NCBI GenBank assembly: GCA_014218235.1
Contig: CM024753.1
Span: 7,993,146-8,057,145 of the forward strand
Source of the DNA: Colocasia esculenta
Lineage: Eukaryota; Streptophyta; Magnoliopsida; Alismatales; Araceae
Direction of reading: 5' to 3'
Length of the DNA stretch: 64,000 bases
In this document: positions 37,701 to 42,362 of the stretch, in pieces
Numbering within the stretch: position 1 is the first letter of the stretch
Layout of the letters: each line of letters starts with the position of its first letter
Translations under genes and position numbers: made by a program
The notes under the pieces: model-generated
Seen by the model: the letters and a program-made list of their open reading frames with translations, nothing else
What the model was told of the DNA's origin: nothing
Databases searched by the model: none

Positions 37701-40700
37701 GCTAACTCACCTAATAAAGTTTCACATCAAACACAAGAACAGTCATCAAACAAACATCCATTATATACTATCATGGTGATTAGGTTTTTGTGAAGAAAAG
37801 ACCCTACTCAATCAAGATTTGCTGATAGCTGAGAATTTCTAGAACAGCCTACAGTAGTTATAGCAACAGAGGAAAGATTAAATTCTATTTTTTGAAGATA
37901 ATGATGCAAGTGAAGCAGACAGTGGAGGGGATGCAGAATCAAATGGTTCCAGCTCTAGTGGCAAAGCTTCATTAGAAGAGCATTTTAAGTGCTATTTTCA
38001 ACTTTAATGTAATATAGGAAAGTGATAATGTCTGCTCTCACATCTTTAAGCTAGCAGCAGACCACATCCCAGCTGTACTATATTGGATGACAACCGTTAA
38101 CAAGGGGGAAATACAACAATATCAAGGCACCAGCATGAATCATGATTCATGAGGACTATCCAATCATGAAGGTGCACGATTTGCTGGAGCAACCTTGTTT
38201 CCTGCTGCACAGTGAAATCAAACACCTGCATGATGGGACACACTCACACTTGCACCCTACATGTCATTTTGTATTCAAGTGTTTAGTTTAGAAAAGCTCC
38301 CCAGTACAACACTCATACCCCTCCATGAAATGGCAGAAAAATTGGTGGGTCCTGGCCATGCTTCTACTATGCAGCAGCCAGCACATCTCTGCACACTATT
38401 TCAACCTAAGGTATTGCTCGCTCATTGTACTTCCTCCCTTGCTTCAAGCCTTTAAGTAGCATGAACTGGTAGGGACAAGGCATGCATAAGTACTTAGTTT
38501 CCAATTTTATTTCCCATCTCATGATTCTGAATTTCTGACTCAATAGGGATAGCCAATATCTTACTGAAAGAGGAAATAGAGACACATATTCTTACTCTGT
38601 CTCTAACACCTTTAATGCCCAGTTGTAATCAGAGTTTAGGAAAATAAAGCAGTTATTCACCAATTAAAGTCTTCAAAGAATATAAAATACTTTGTACAGT
38701 GAGATAAGCAAGAATACAATGGCCTTTAGGATGATGTTGAATTTAAATTCATCCAATTAAGCTGACTAGAACATAGTCCATTAACAATAGTTCATAATGA
38801 ATTGCAGATCTCCAGACCTGCTTGGATTAGCTTTTCAGCATTTACTTCTCAGTAGAAATAGCTAGTCTTGTCCCCTCATTTTGGAGACAGTAAAGTTTCC
38901 TTGTTTTGGAGAAACAAGAAACGAAAATTAGATCTACCATTGGTTTGGGGATGGCACTTCTACCTTCTCCTTGCCTTGCAGAACCAGGAAATCATCGTTA
39001 GACCTACCATTGCTCTTTATTAGAGACCATAACAATGAGGAATTATAAAGTACTCAAATGCTGATGACAGAAATTAACATTCTTATCCATATGATAGGGA
39101 GCCATGGAAAGGAAAAGGCAATAACTGACCCTGAAGGATCGACACGACCATACGCATGTGCCACTATTCCTGCTTCTAGATGTGCCATTGATATGATTCT
39201 TAAAGCTTCTTCTTCGTGTAAATCAGATCCCCAATAATTATTAACATTTTCCAAGCTACCAAACTGAAGCAATGTTTCAGAAATAAGCACTTGGAGTAGA
39301 TCATATAATGAAGATGACAAGTCATCCAAATCCTCTGATGAAGGAGGTCAAGTCTGCACAACCACCAAGATATACTTTTGCTTTCAATTTGACATGAATT
39401 TCTTCCTGCACCATGAGGTTCCTGATCTTGTTTAACAAGATCCTTGCATAAACAATGTACTGCAACATAAAGAACAGTTAAAGTCATGCAACTTTTCATC
39501 AGAATTCACCATATCCATGTCAGAACTAAATGACCCTAGAAGCACATAAAGAATCACCATCTGAAATAATAATCCATGCTCTAATTAAAAGTAGAAGAAA
39601 ATTCATAAACAATTAAAGTCACAAACAAGTCAACAGTTCACTCACAGAAAAGTATATGTTTGCTGTGTACATAAAAGATCAATTCATATAATTCAGAATT
39701 TATTTACATTCGTAACGATCATGATTGTTGTGTACACTATACCTCTATCTAGTCTTACAACAGGAAAGGATATCAGATGATCTAGACCATTGAGCAAATC
39801 CTTATGGAGCAAGTGTAAAGCAGAAGGATTAAGCAGAGACAGAAAAGATAATTATGAGCAACACCAAGTCATGAAGAAGACAATGCTCTTTCATAAAATA
39901 AATAAGTGAGAATGGTAAAAAAAAAGAGAGGTCTGGAGATTAATAAGATGAGTAGTAGGGTGTATCTGTTTGCAGTGTTTTAATAAGGTGTTATCCTGGG
40001 ACATGTATGTTCATAGCCAGCAAAAACAATTTTGACACTTGGAAGTCCAGGTACCACCTATGACAGCAAGAACACATTCTTTATCCACCTTCGTACTATT
40101 AAAATTGTGCTTCATACATTCTGGTTAGTTCAACTATACCTAAAACCTCTTGATTTCAAAGCTTACTTGTCATCTTAGCTTATGATTTAAGTCTTCCACA
40201 TTCTTATCTATTAAAACAATATCATCTGCAAATAAAATAACATAACCAAGCTGTATTACCAAATATTTATCACTTCATTTGCAGAAATAATAAAGATGTA
40301 AGGACTTAGCATCTGTCCTTGATGTGATTCTATACTTCATCTTAGAAGTCTCAACTTTTCATACGCACAGATGTTCAAGCTTTACCGTACCCTTCTGAGA
40401 TAATGAAAGGATGCACAAAATTGACAAAACATGCTGCAAATAAAGAAATCATTTATCATCATGAAACTGTTTCGCATCCATGGTGATGTCTAATCCAGTC
40501 ATGGTCTATAAATCCAATTAGAAACAGACCAAAATTTCCTGCATAATCCATATCATGTCATCAAAGTATGAAGCTTGAATTTAGACCAAAAAATATATAT
40601 TACTTAAGTGACAGAGTCGGAGGCAGACCCAAGTGTCACACTCCTTACTCCACAACCCCCCTCCCCCACCTTTCTCTCCTCCATTCTTCTCCTAATTAGT

Positions 40701-42362
40701 TTCCAAGTACATATATAGTAATCCTACAGCATGAGCAAGAGATCCATTGGTCATAATTCTTGAAGGGATGTCTGCTGCTCTGATCCACCTATCACAATGA
40801 TTCACAAACATGGGGCTCACAAAGAATTGCCCGGTCACCCTGCAACCCTCTGTGACACCTATTCGTTGGTTTACTGACAAGTCCCTCAGCCAAGGCAGCA
40901 AGGGCTAGACCTTGCACAGACTGAGGCCCACCACCATTTTTGCTTTCTTTTTGTTTGATTCTCTTTTGCAAAAGTGGATGGATAGTACCATAATTTTCAC
41001 CAGATAGAAAAAAAAGAATGCACACCTTCCAAAACAAAAAAAAAAAACATGTACAACTATAGAAGAAGGGACAAGTGGTAAAAAAAAAAAATCGCAAGAT
41101 GAACTTAATAAGAGCTCACTTTCTCCCTGAAAAAAGGCCAAAAAAAAGAAAAGCTAATACTGTCCACTCCATGAAGAAGTGAGCCCCATTCCTCACTTAT
41201 TCACTCATAAAACTAACTGCCTTGTTCTGGTCAATGGATTCCCTATTAAATGTTCTCCCATTTTTCTTGCCCTACCAACCCCATCAGATTGCATTAAGAA
41301 CCAACCACCATAACTTTCGGTCACCCTTTCGCTTCAACCTCTGAAGCCATAGTTGGATTTGCATGTTGGCCGATCCCGGAGTACCGCCGCTAGACTAGGC
41401 TATACCCAAAATTTTCGGCCACACCTCCGAGGCATAGGGGTCAGTTCGTAGAAACATAATCCATAACTAGACCAGTTTCAAAGGAAACAACCATAGTGTC
41501 ATGTTCTTCTTTGAACTGGGAATCCACTATCGAAGGAACATTATAAAGTGAAATCAGTTCAAAAATCATACTACCTTCCTTCCTAACCAGAAAACTGCAA
41601 AGAACCAGATGAAGGAGAGATATTTAGGCATCGCCAAGAGTACCTGCAAAAGTGGGAATTTCCCGAGAACATCGCACCCACTGGATGTCAGTTGACTGCG
41701 AGCCCACACGTCCCACTCTCCTCCATTAAGCGCTTTATCTTGCCTCGACTGAGAAAACAACAGAGGAAAAGGAGAAAAATCCTCTGTAGGCCTACAATAG
41801 GAAGAACAAGAAGTTTTTCTCGAGGAACAACTTTTTCTTTCTCAGTACGCCACGGGCAATAGTCTAAAGACACTAACCCCGTCATGTTACGCTGCACAAA
41901 AGCCAGCAGCGCCGCGACGCCAATGCACATCACAAGGACGGCCCTCCACGCGGTGGCATCTTCCTCCGCGTCTGCCTCCCCTTCCCCATCCCTCCCACCG
42001 TCCAGGCACTGAAGCCAGGCCTCCTGGCACCCTTCCTGCAGGAACTCGGAGACGCGACTCTCCACTTCGCCGTAGAACCGGCCCGCACATTCCACCGTGT
42101 CGGCGAAATCCCACGAGTCCGCAAACGGGAAGATCACGCGTGCTGCCTCCGACGAGAGCGCCTCGGCGTAGCTCCCACGCTCGATGGCGGCGACGACGGA
42201 CTCGATCAGGGGGCGGAGGGAGTTGCCTGGGTGAGAGGAAGGTGGCGGCGGAGCGGCCGCGTTGGCGGCAGATGGGCAGGCAGGGGAGAGAGTGCAGCGG
42301 AGGAGGCGAAGCTCCACGCCCCGGAGGAACTGGACGTCCGCTTCGGACATGGCTGGAAGCAC
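4619..42362 (-). CDS. TTC27: Tetratricopeptide repeat protein 27 (TTC27) homolog, 20 exons, frame broken in exons 3 and 6
   Basis: Exons 5'-3': 41878-42362, 41644-41743, 39130-39459, 29668-29749, 29252-29567, 24797-24853, 14578-14662, 12730-12821, 12498-12596, 12316-12393, 11860-11944, 11712-11770, 11445-11514, 9839-9930, 7760-7822, 7616-7682, 6392-6634, 5979-6095, 5430-5582, 4619-4714. They sum to 2,769 nt; three single-base losses inferred at 39,382-39,384, 39,328-39,330 and about 24,842 would make 2,772 (924 codons). Every splice phase then agrees, and all introns are GT-AG except intron 13 (GC-AG). Family hallmarks seen include GVYVPTIPTLRK, ALEVSNDRSARAK, PDGWFALGASALK, AVQLDPENGEAWNNIACL and SSWQLWENFSHVAVDV, which belong to the TPR block. 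TTC27/Emw1 proteins are conserved eukaryotic TPR scaffolds, and the precise plant role is not shown here. ATG at 42,362 or 42,350 could start translation. Introns span most of 37.7 kb and are full of transposons. The copy is either a pseudogene or carries assembly indels; the otherwise clean exons favour the latter. Confidence 0.9.
5430..5582 (-). CDS. TTC27: TTC27 homolog exon 19
   Basis: Encodes GSDLWRDTERFRKFARASLQ, LCKVYMEIASSSGSRRELVT and AEMHLRNCIKQ, the C-terminal helical repeats. Acceptor TGTCTCAG, donor CAG|GTAAGA. Confidence 0.9.
5979..6095 (-). CDS. TTC27: TTC27 homolog exon 18
   Basis: Encodes VIRTGGSENIWGLYARWHKI, then KGNLTMCAEALLKQVRSFQ, a C-terminal helical repeat. Acceptor TTCATTGTAG, donor CAG|GTATTA. 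Confidence 0.9.
6392..6634 (-). CDS. TTC27: TTC27 homolog exon 17
   Basis: Encodes ALEATRMVLDLTENKRVDAE, a variable acidic/serine linker (DDSTDGVGDNTCSGSLDES) and RETELLINMIGNILQQ. Acceptor CTCTGTAG, donor CAG|GTATGC. Confidence 0.9.
7616..7682 (-). CDS. TTC27: TTC27 homolog exon 16
   Basis: Encodes RSSWQLWENFSHVAVDVDNF then TQ; the WQLWEN(F/Y)..VA.DVG/D block is diagnostic of TTC27/Emw1. Acceptor TCTTACAG, donor CAG|GTGCAA. Confidence 0.92.
7760..7822 (-). CDS. TTC27: TTC27 homolog exon 15
   Basis: Encodes HMIKKRSKESFIAFKEALKF, the helix following the central TPR. Acceptor CTTCATAG, donor AG|GTATCA. Confidence 0.9.
8889..9511. mobile_element. Degenerate MITE-like element in TTC27 intron 14
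   Basis: The left end reads TAAGGGTGAGCAATATTC and the right end, inverted, TAGGGATAGGCAAATCA, so the termini form a short imperfect inverted repeat. The interior is AT-rich with many GGTTTGATTCGGTTTT-like motifs and has no coding capacity. The superfamily is uncertain and no clear target duplication is seen. Confidence 0.4.
9839..9930 (-). CDS. TTC27: TTC27 homolog exon 14
   Basis: Encodes ARDIDKAIDAFTRAVQLDPE then NGEAWNNIACL, a textbook TPR unit (ALDAFTRAVQLDPENGEAW pattern). Acceptor TTTTTCAG, donor TT|GTAAGT. Confidence 0.92.
10910..11044. mobile_element. GATTCG-rich hAT MITE copy in intron 13
   Basis: A dense run of CGATTCGCC and inverted GGCGAATCG words ends in a CAAGGTTCACCGCATC terminus (inverted, ending at 11,044). 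That terminus matches the complete MITE at 27,193-27,378. The left terminus and target duplication are not clear, so it is probably truncated. Confidence 0.5.
11445..11514 (-). CDS. TTC27: TTC27 homolog exon 13 (GC donor)
   Basis: Encodes ESAMAVNSLYPDGWFALGAS then ALK. The next family residues (ARD) open exon 14, so the exon must end at AAG, and the intron begins GCACTT rather than GT. No in-frame GT donor is available nearby. Acceptor TATGACAG. Confidence 0.85.
11712..11770 (-). CDS. TTC27: TTC27 homolog exon 12
   Basis: Encodes RSLARSAYNRGDYVESKNLW, a TPR helix pair. Acceptor TTGACAG, donor TG|GTATGT. Confidence 0.9.
11860..11944 (-). CDS. TTC27: TTC27 homolog exon 11
   Basis: Encodes CSLGDVTNTDAYYEKALEVS then NDRSARAK, the DPRLWCSLGDVT...YEKALEVS signature of the family. 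Acceptor CATTTCAG, donor AAG|GTATAC. Confidence 0.92.
12075..12248. mobile_element. hAT-type MITE with 8-bp TSD in intron 10
   Basis: Starts CATGGATTGCAG and ends with CATGGAAAGGGG on the opposite strand. It is flanked by exact 8-bp duplications AATGGTTT (12,067-12,074 and 12,249-12,256). The interior is almost wholly GATC/GATTC and CCGG words in both orientations (CCGATTC, GATCGG), so it should fold strongly. Confidence 0.75.
12316..12393 (-). CDS. TTC27: TTC27 homolog exon 10
   Basis: Encodes LLNKKSAAVDLIKARLNDTP then NDPRLW. Acceptor TTTCTGCAG, donor TG|GTATGG. A hAT-type MITE (12,075-12,248) lies in the following intron, 68 bp from this exon's donor. Confidence 0.9.
12498..12596 (-). CDS. 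TTC27: TTC27 homolog exon 9
   Basis: Encodes EYGRLLVSNGMIGEALKTFE then DLELWDDLIYCYR, a helix-turn-helix typical of the first TPR-like units. Acceptor ACTTTCAG, donor AG|GTATGA. Confidence 0.9.
12730..12821 (-). CDS. TTC27: TTC27 homolog exon 8
   Basis: Encodes VDCVCGPVPSAAQRICFSFG then VYVPTIPTLRK, the (Y/F)GVY(I/V)PTIP block that precedes the TPR superhelix. Acceptor GCTGTAG, donor AA|GTATGT. Confidence 0.9.
12822..14577 (-). other. TTC27 intron 7, nothing recognised
   Basis: Non-coding and AT-rich. The small open frames on both strands (for example at 13,130-13,330 and 13,361-13,643) have no family similarity or codon bias. Confidence 0.5.
14578..14662 (-). CDS. TTC27: TTC27 homolog exon 7
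   Basis: Encodes CFCDILRIRWESTRSHTKQR then ALLMMDKL, one of the most conserved stretches of the family. The acceptor is GATTAG and the donor TTG|GTATGC. It is separated from exon 6 by a 10.1-kb intron full of transposons. Confidence 0.9.
14916..15978 (-). mobile_element. L1-type LINE fragment, 3' portion
   Basis: Minus-strand sequence ends in a poly-A (T-run 14,916-14,924). It keeps, in broken frames, the C-terminal L1 ORF2 region: LLWKDRSCADFSLETMFPSL, DGWIWKKGTFSVRSVYAV and a zinc-binding reverse-transcriptase tail (CSLCGNEEESVDQLFAGC, where the usual His reads Gln). The 3' end TACCACCCACCTT before the poly-A matches the other L1 fragment at about 20,390. The open frame is interrupted by stops and an internal duplication. 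The 5' continuation is displaced to 19,413 onward by a nested MITE and solo LTR. Confidence 0.75.
15551..15663. repeat. 57-bp tandem duplication inside the L1 fragment
   Basis: Two adjacent copies (15,551-15,607 and 15,608-15,663) begin CCTTTACTTTGAGGAGGTTG and are identical except that the second lacks one T in a TTT run. On the coding strand this repeats NLLKVK-type L1 sequence and disrupts the frame. Confidence 0.9.
15979..16135. mobile_element. MITE, left part, split by solo LTR
   Basis: Begins CATGGTTGGCAGTATCAG after L1 sequence ending CCATCC. Its other end is at 19,384-19,412, whose inverse reads CAAGGATGGCAGTGTTGG, an imperfect inverted terminus. Both L1 flanks carry CCATCCC as an imperfect target duplication. 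The MITE interrupts the L1 frame (GDGH | KCLLWKDR region). Confidence 0.6.
17040..18020. repeat. Minisatellite of about 85 bp in solo LTR 1
   Basis: Roughly ten diverged units, each with an ACAAATTTGTGA-like palindrome, a TATACATATAAG-like run and GGGCAGAGTCTC. Spacing between successive AAATTTG words is mostly 82-87 bp (for example 17,603, 17,690, 17,858, 17,942). The array lies downstream of the predicted start site in coding orientation, so it would sit in the R/U5 leader. Confidence 0.8.
18030..18240. repeat. CTTGCTCGA-type short repeats in solo LTR 1
   Basis: Four to five copies of AGAGACTTGCTCGAtatGG-like units, each followed by a run such as GGTATTTAAATACC. The same units occur in the other LTRs (35,540-35,670, 44,960-44,985, 63,010-63,200). 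Confidence 0.7.
18492..18501 (-). promoter_or_regulatory. TATA box of solo LTR 1, sense
   Basis: CTATAAAAGG on the minus strand, in a GC-rich context and just downstream, in coding direction, of the inverted-repeat array. The same site recurs in both LTRs of the full element (45,218-45,227 and 63,421-63,430). Confidence 0.55.
18530..18790. repeat. Inverted-repeat (hairpin) array in solo LTR 1
   Basis: Repeated pairs of AACCGATGGTGA and TCACCATCGGTT separated by short spacers such as CATCATTATGATG, so each pair can form a perfect hairpin. It is the counterpart of arrays at 34,831-35,265, 45,260-45,400 and 63,465-63,545. Confidence 0.85.
18806..18813 (+). promoter_or_regulatory. Outward TATA-like box, antisense side, solo LTR 1
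   Basis: TATAAATA on the plus strand followed by a C-rich run, the mirror arrangement to the TATA box at 18,492-18,501. Together they bracket the hairpin array and face away from each other. Function is inferred only. Confidence 0.4.
19384..19412. mobile_element. MITE, right end after solo LTR
   Basis: CGAAACC...GCCATCCTTG, the inverted counterpart of the left end at 15,979. It is followed directly by L1 sequence whose minus-strand reading (TVRVRLGDG) continues into the L1 fragment left of the MITE. Confidence 0.55.
19413..19450 (-). mobile_element. L1 fragment, continuation 5' of the nested insertions
   Basis: Minus strand encodes TVRVRLGDG, which joins in frame to HKCLLWKDR at 15,940-15,975 when the MITE and solo LTR are left out. 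The 5' limit is not clear because a second L1 piece in opposite orientation begins nearby. Confidence 0.55.
19460..20412 (+). mobile_element. L1-type LINE 3' fragment, plus orientation
   Basis: Encodes the zinc-binding end of L1 reverse transcriptase in the frame of 19,744-20,217: NSPLKVKVVVRRITHGRIPA, then CCLCGAEEESIDHLFIGC (Cys-Cys-His-Cys pattern), then WLILHATLWALWDEHNHHIF. The 3' end is GATACTACCCACCC followed by an A-run (20,403-20,412). It is the same family as the inverted fragment at 14,916-15,978 and better preserved. The 5' boundary is approximate. Confidence 0.75.
20413..20939. other. Intron 6 sequence, nothing recognised
   Basis: AT-rich intronic sequence without recognised elements, between the L1 end and the ACAGG target site of the LTR element. 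Confidence 0.45.
20945..21380 (+). repeat. 5' LTR of non-autonomous LTR element
   Basis: TGATGGGAAATG...TTTCACATCA. It contains CCTATAAATAATG near 21,220, a likely TATA region, and GTTAATGAAGATTTGAAAAG, both shared with the 3' LTR. Confidence 0.9.
21384..21395 (+). promoter_or_regulatory. Primer binding site (initiator tRNA-Met type)
   Basis: TGGTATCAGAGC, three bases after the 5' LTR. This is the classic plant retrotransposon PBS complementary to the 3' end of initiator tRNA-Met. Confidence 0.92.
21396..22200 (+). other. GC-rich leader of the non-autonomous element
   Basis: About 800 bp of strongly GC-rich, proline/arginine-codon-rich sequence, unlike the AT-rich flanks and the rest of the element. 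Several overlapping open frames exist on both strands (for example 21,383-21,703 and 21,649-22,176), so none can be preferred. It could be a captured host fragment; the origin is unknown. Confidence 0.5.
22229..22498 (+). CDS. Hypothetical ORF A of the non-autonomous LTR element
   Basis: An 89-residue open frame starting MEFSYIVSLPNETRARVILD and ending SIWDEIGW. I do not recognise the family. The segment RVILDEQCRYNYISQSIADL faintly recalls the hydrophobic-D-x-x-x-x-N-(F/Y)-I-S pattern around the catalytic Asp of retropepsins, but the D-(S/T)-G core is absent. If derived from protease it is inactive. The frame lies in the AT-rich half of the interior and overlaps ORF B by seven bases. Confidence 0.4.
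   Translation: MEFSYIVSLPNETRARVILDEQCRYNYISQSIADLLLKTGEIVVEDDRVFVEFYRQFVGGAPRKSVILMEHGVLLFHRVLTSIWDEIGW
22492..22974 (+). CDS. Hypothetical ORF B of the non-autonomous LTR element
   Basis: A 160-residue acidic, leucine-rich open frame starting MVEQQVTIESDQSVYI and ending DDSRSLT. It has a helical stretch (ADLALAEEYEKEMQALQEKW), followed by an imperfect internal repeat in which WDQNLFVDSGFDLVDD recurs as WDQNLFLMSGVDLIDG about 36 residues later. No signal peptide, membrane segment or known domain is evident. It overlaps ORF A by seven bases, so the two may once have been a single frame. Whether it is translated is unknown. Confidence 0.4.
   Translation: MVEQQVTIESDQSVYIIQPPHLLEKFCFPKHVSVGAKPTIKDLIYEADLALAEEYEKEMQALQEKWDQNLFVDSGFDLVDDCALTLGLSFESILTVVSTDTWDQNLFLMSGVDLIDGAIFEDATSVVNSDAMLFLEPSLGDLVWLDFCERMLADDSRSLT
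23061..23074 (+). promoter_or_regulatory. Polypurine tract of the non-autonomous LTR element
   Basis: AAACCAAGGAAGAA directly before the TG of the 3' LTR. Confidence 0.65.
23075..23504 (+). repeat. 3' LTR of non-autonomous LTR element
   Basis: TGATGGGAAATG...TTCCGCATCA, collinear with the 5' LTR. It lacks a short segment around the TTCTATTTTCTGGGTACTTT portion of the 5' copy and is followed by the ACAGG duplication. Confidence 0.9.
23510..24796 (-). other. Intron 6 remainder with GA microsatellite
   Basis: Contains a (GA)n run at about 23,997-24,021. Otherwise non-coding with no recognised element. Confidence 0.5.
24797..24853 (-). CDS. TTC27: TTC27 homolog exon 6, with one 1-nt loss
   Basis: A short exon that completes an R-W-E start and then encodes APFIEAVDAQQQLIS. 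The two parts are in different frames, and 57 nt fits the flanking phases only with one more base near 24,842, where GGCT appears reduced to GCT. A weaker alternative is use of the inner AG at 24,846-24,845, which would keep frame but delete the conserved R-W-E. Donor GTAAGT at 24,796. Confidence 0.78.
25713..25742. repeat. Compound (TA)n(GA)n microsatellite, intron 5
   Basis: A TATATATATATATA run followed directly by AGAGAGAGAGAGAG. Confidence 0.85.
26356..26480. mobile_element. GATC-rich hAT MITE remnant, intron 5
   Basis: Starts CATGGACGGCAAAGTCGG and continues with GATCCGA/TCGGATC words in both orientations, like the complete MITE at 12,075-12,248. The right terminus is not clear. Confidence 0.45.
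26658..27695. mobile_element. Foldback element with long inverted arms
   Basis: The left arm (26,658 to about 27,065) and right arm (about 27,085-27,192 plus 27,387-27,695) are near-perfect inverse copies starting CTTATTTACTTGAAC-like. They include CCGGTAAAAAAAGTCAAATG and GGAAGTACCCCCCATTTG-type words. The arms meet at a short loop near 27,075. The right arm is interrupted by an 8-bp-TSD MITE (27,193-27,378). No transposase is present. A single left-arm copy occurs at 34,110-34,555 inside another element. The superfamily is unknown because flanking duplications are not clear. Confidence 0.7.
27193..27378. mobile_element. hAT-type MITE nested in the foldback element
   Basis: CAAGGTTCGCCGCATC at the left and, inverted, CATGGTTTGGCGCATC at the right, flanked by exact 8-bp duplications CCTTGGAG (27,185-27,192 and 27,379-27,386). 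The interior is dense in CGATTCGCC / GGCGAATCG inverted words. Confidence 0.8.
27775..27950. mobile_element. GATCGG-rich hAT MITE copy, intron 5
   Basis: Ends with CATGGATGACAAAATCAG (inverted, right end 27,950). The interior is of AATCGGCCGATCC-type words. The left terminus has decayed and no target duplication is visible. Confidence 0.5.
28778..28933 (-). mobile_element. tRNA-derived SINE
   Basis: Minus strand begins AACCGGCTGAGCC and has an A-box-like TGGCTCAGTTGG (about 28,905-28,916) and a B-box-like AGTTCAATCC (about 28,853-28,862). It ends with ATGGAAAAAAAA (28,779-28,790). Target duplications TTATCTTC lie at 28,770-28,777 and 28,934-28,941. A run of 12 Gs lies between the boxes. Box spacing and the A-tail fit a SINE rather than a functional tRNA gene. 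Confidence 0.7.
29252..29567 (-). CDS. TTC27: TTC27 homolog exon 5
   Basis: Starts VDAKSQLVLVAETEEQRN, passes through a low-complexity acidic and serine-rich linker (QSNDEDCDILMIPRLLESS) and ends at LTAEQQAIILAQCLHTKK. The last block is a family signature also found in animal TTC27. The acceptor is CCATTCAG and the donor A|GTAAGT (29,251). Phase 1 at the end requires an AGG codon with the next exon. Confidence 0.88.
29668..29749 (-). CDS. TTC27: TTC27 homolog exon 4
   Basis: Encodes MHLKDAERACRLSLSVTG and VLGFRTVHQ, a strongly conserved family segment joining the N-terminal region to the acidic linker. The acceptor ATCTGTCAG and donor CAG|GTATCT are both canonical. Confidence 0.88.
30359..33048 (-). 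mobile_element. 5'-truncated RTE-type LINE, intron 3
   Basis: In coding order on the minus strand: the end of the endonuclease domain (RNGVAIIIDKDLKEKV... VNVVSAYALQVGLEEG-like, 32,873-33,044), a decayed middle, then reverse transcriptase with ENQFGFMSSRSITEVIFLLR (about 31,530), FLDLEKTYDQVPRDLIWW (about 31,400), GLHQGSTLSPYLFALIID (about 31,230) and FADDIVLIDE (about 31,150), then the C-terminal AEMRMLRWMCGKTKKDKIKN (about 30,700). The 3' end is GATGATGATGAT, as in RTE elements. Frames are broken repeatedly. A 19-bp duplication with one mismatch (TAGGGGTCARGATGTTATC) flanks it at 30,340-30,358 and 33,049-33,067. Confidence 0.88.
33932..33939 (-). promoter_or_regulatory. Outward TATA-like box, antisense side, solo LTR 2
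   Basis: TATAAATA on the minus strand, collinear with 18,806-18,813 of solo LTR 1. It lies on the far side of the hairpin array from the sense TATA box. Confidence 0.4.
33980..34824. mobile_element. hAT-like element inside solo LTR 2
   Basis: Left end CATGGTATGCAATCTCG and right end, inverted, CAAGGTTTGCCATATCGG, flanked by exact 8-bp duplications CCCCTAAC (33,972-33,979 and 34,825-34,832). Sub-terminal GAGATCTCTCCGAGATCTC-type repeats lie at 34,735-34,785. The interior includes a copy of one arm of the foldback element (34,110-34,555). No transposase reading frame is present. Confidence 0.75.
34110..34555. repeat. Single arm of the foldback element
   Basis: Collinear with 26,658-27,065: TTATTTACTTGAATATC, GGAAGTACCCCCCATTTG, CCGGTAAAAAAAGTCAAA and CTCCTACTGACAGCACTTAG all recur in order. 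The opposite arm is missing. Confidence 0.8.
34831..35265. repeat. Inverted-repeat (hairpin) array in solo LTR 2
   Basis: About ten AACCGATGGTGA words alternating with about nine TCACCATCGGTT words. Spacers such as CATCACAATGATG and CCTCATCATTGAGG are themselves palindromic. Two adjacent units including TTGAGGTCACCATCGGTTAA are repeated exactly. This is the longest of the four arrays in the window. Confidence 0.88.
35317..35324 (+). promoter_or_regulatory. TATA box of solo LTR 2, sense
   Basis: TATAAATA in CCCCTATAAATACCCCCC, about 50 bp after the hairpin array in coding orientation. Confidence 0.5.
35690..36540. repeat. Minisatellite of about 85 bp in solo LTR 2
   Basis: Diverged units with CACAAATTTGTG-like palindromes, ATATGTTTCTTAgGG-like runs and CTCTGCCCAAGCGGAG, the inverse complement of the units in solo LTR 1. 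Confidence 0.8.
37585..39129 (-). other. Intron 3, exon-3 end, nothing recognised
   Basis: AT-rich intronic sequence without recognisable elements; short open frames only. Confidence 0.45.
39130..39459 (-). CDS. TTC27: TTC27 homolog exon 3, with two 1-nt losses
   Basis: The exon opens in frame as YIVYARILLNKIRNL. It continues in a second frame as SKSISWWLCRLDLLHQR and in a third as LDDLSSSLYDLLQVLI, GSLENVNNYWGSDL and AHLEAGIVAHAYGRVDPSG. All three blocks are conserved in the family, so one base is missing at 39,382-39,384 (AAA on the sense strand) and one at 39,328-39,330 (TTT). Its length of 330 fits the splice phases only if two bases are added. The donor is GTCAGT at 39,129. Confidence 0.85.
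40070..40420 (-). mobile_element. RTE LINE remnant, intron 2
   Basis: The minus strand around 40,190-40,240 can be read LFADDIVLIDKNVEDLN, the catalytic region of RTE reverse transcriptase. It parallels the intron-3 copy, including the following AGGACAGATGCTAAGTC segment (GLHQGS-like region). It is heavily decayed, and the ends are not defined. Confidence 0.55.
40421..41643 (-). other. Intron 2 remainder, nothing recognised
   Basis: Contains A/T runs and C-rich stretches and no recognised element. Confidence 0.45.
41644..41743 (-). CDS. TTC27: TTC27 homolog exon 2
   Basis: Encodes QDKALNGGEWDVWARSQL then GCDVLGKFPLLQ. Two acceptors are close together (TTTTCTCAG and TCGAG). Only the second, giving a start at 41,743, keeps the phase from exon 1; the first would run into a stop. 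The donor is CAG|GTACTC at 41,643. Confidence 0.85.
41878..42362 (-). CDS. TTC27: TTC27 homolog exon 1
   Basis: GC-rich first exon encoding the N terminus, with ELRLLRCTLSPA at about residues 16-27 and VLVMCIGVAALLAFVQRNMT at its end. The family's N-terminal ELRL(L/I)RCTL signature supports this frame. Donor GTTAGT starts at 41,877 and leaves phase 2. Two ATGs four codons apart (42,362 and 42,350) are candidate starts; the second gives MSEADVQFL. Confidence 0.88.

Noticed and set aside
41688..41877. Extension of TTC27 exon 1 by read-through of intron 1
   Set aside because: The frame stays open, but a GTTAGT donor and the conserved continuation QDKALNGGEWDVWAR in exon 2 show that this is intron.
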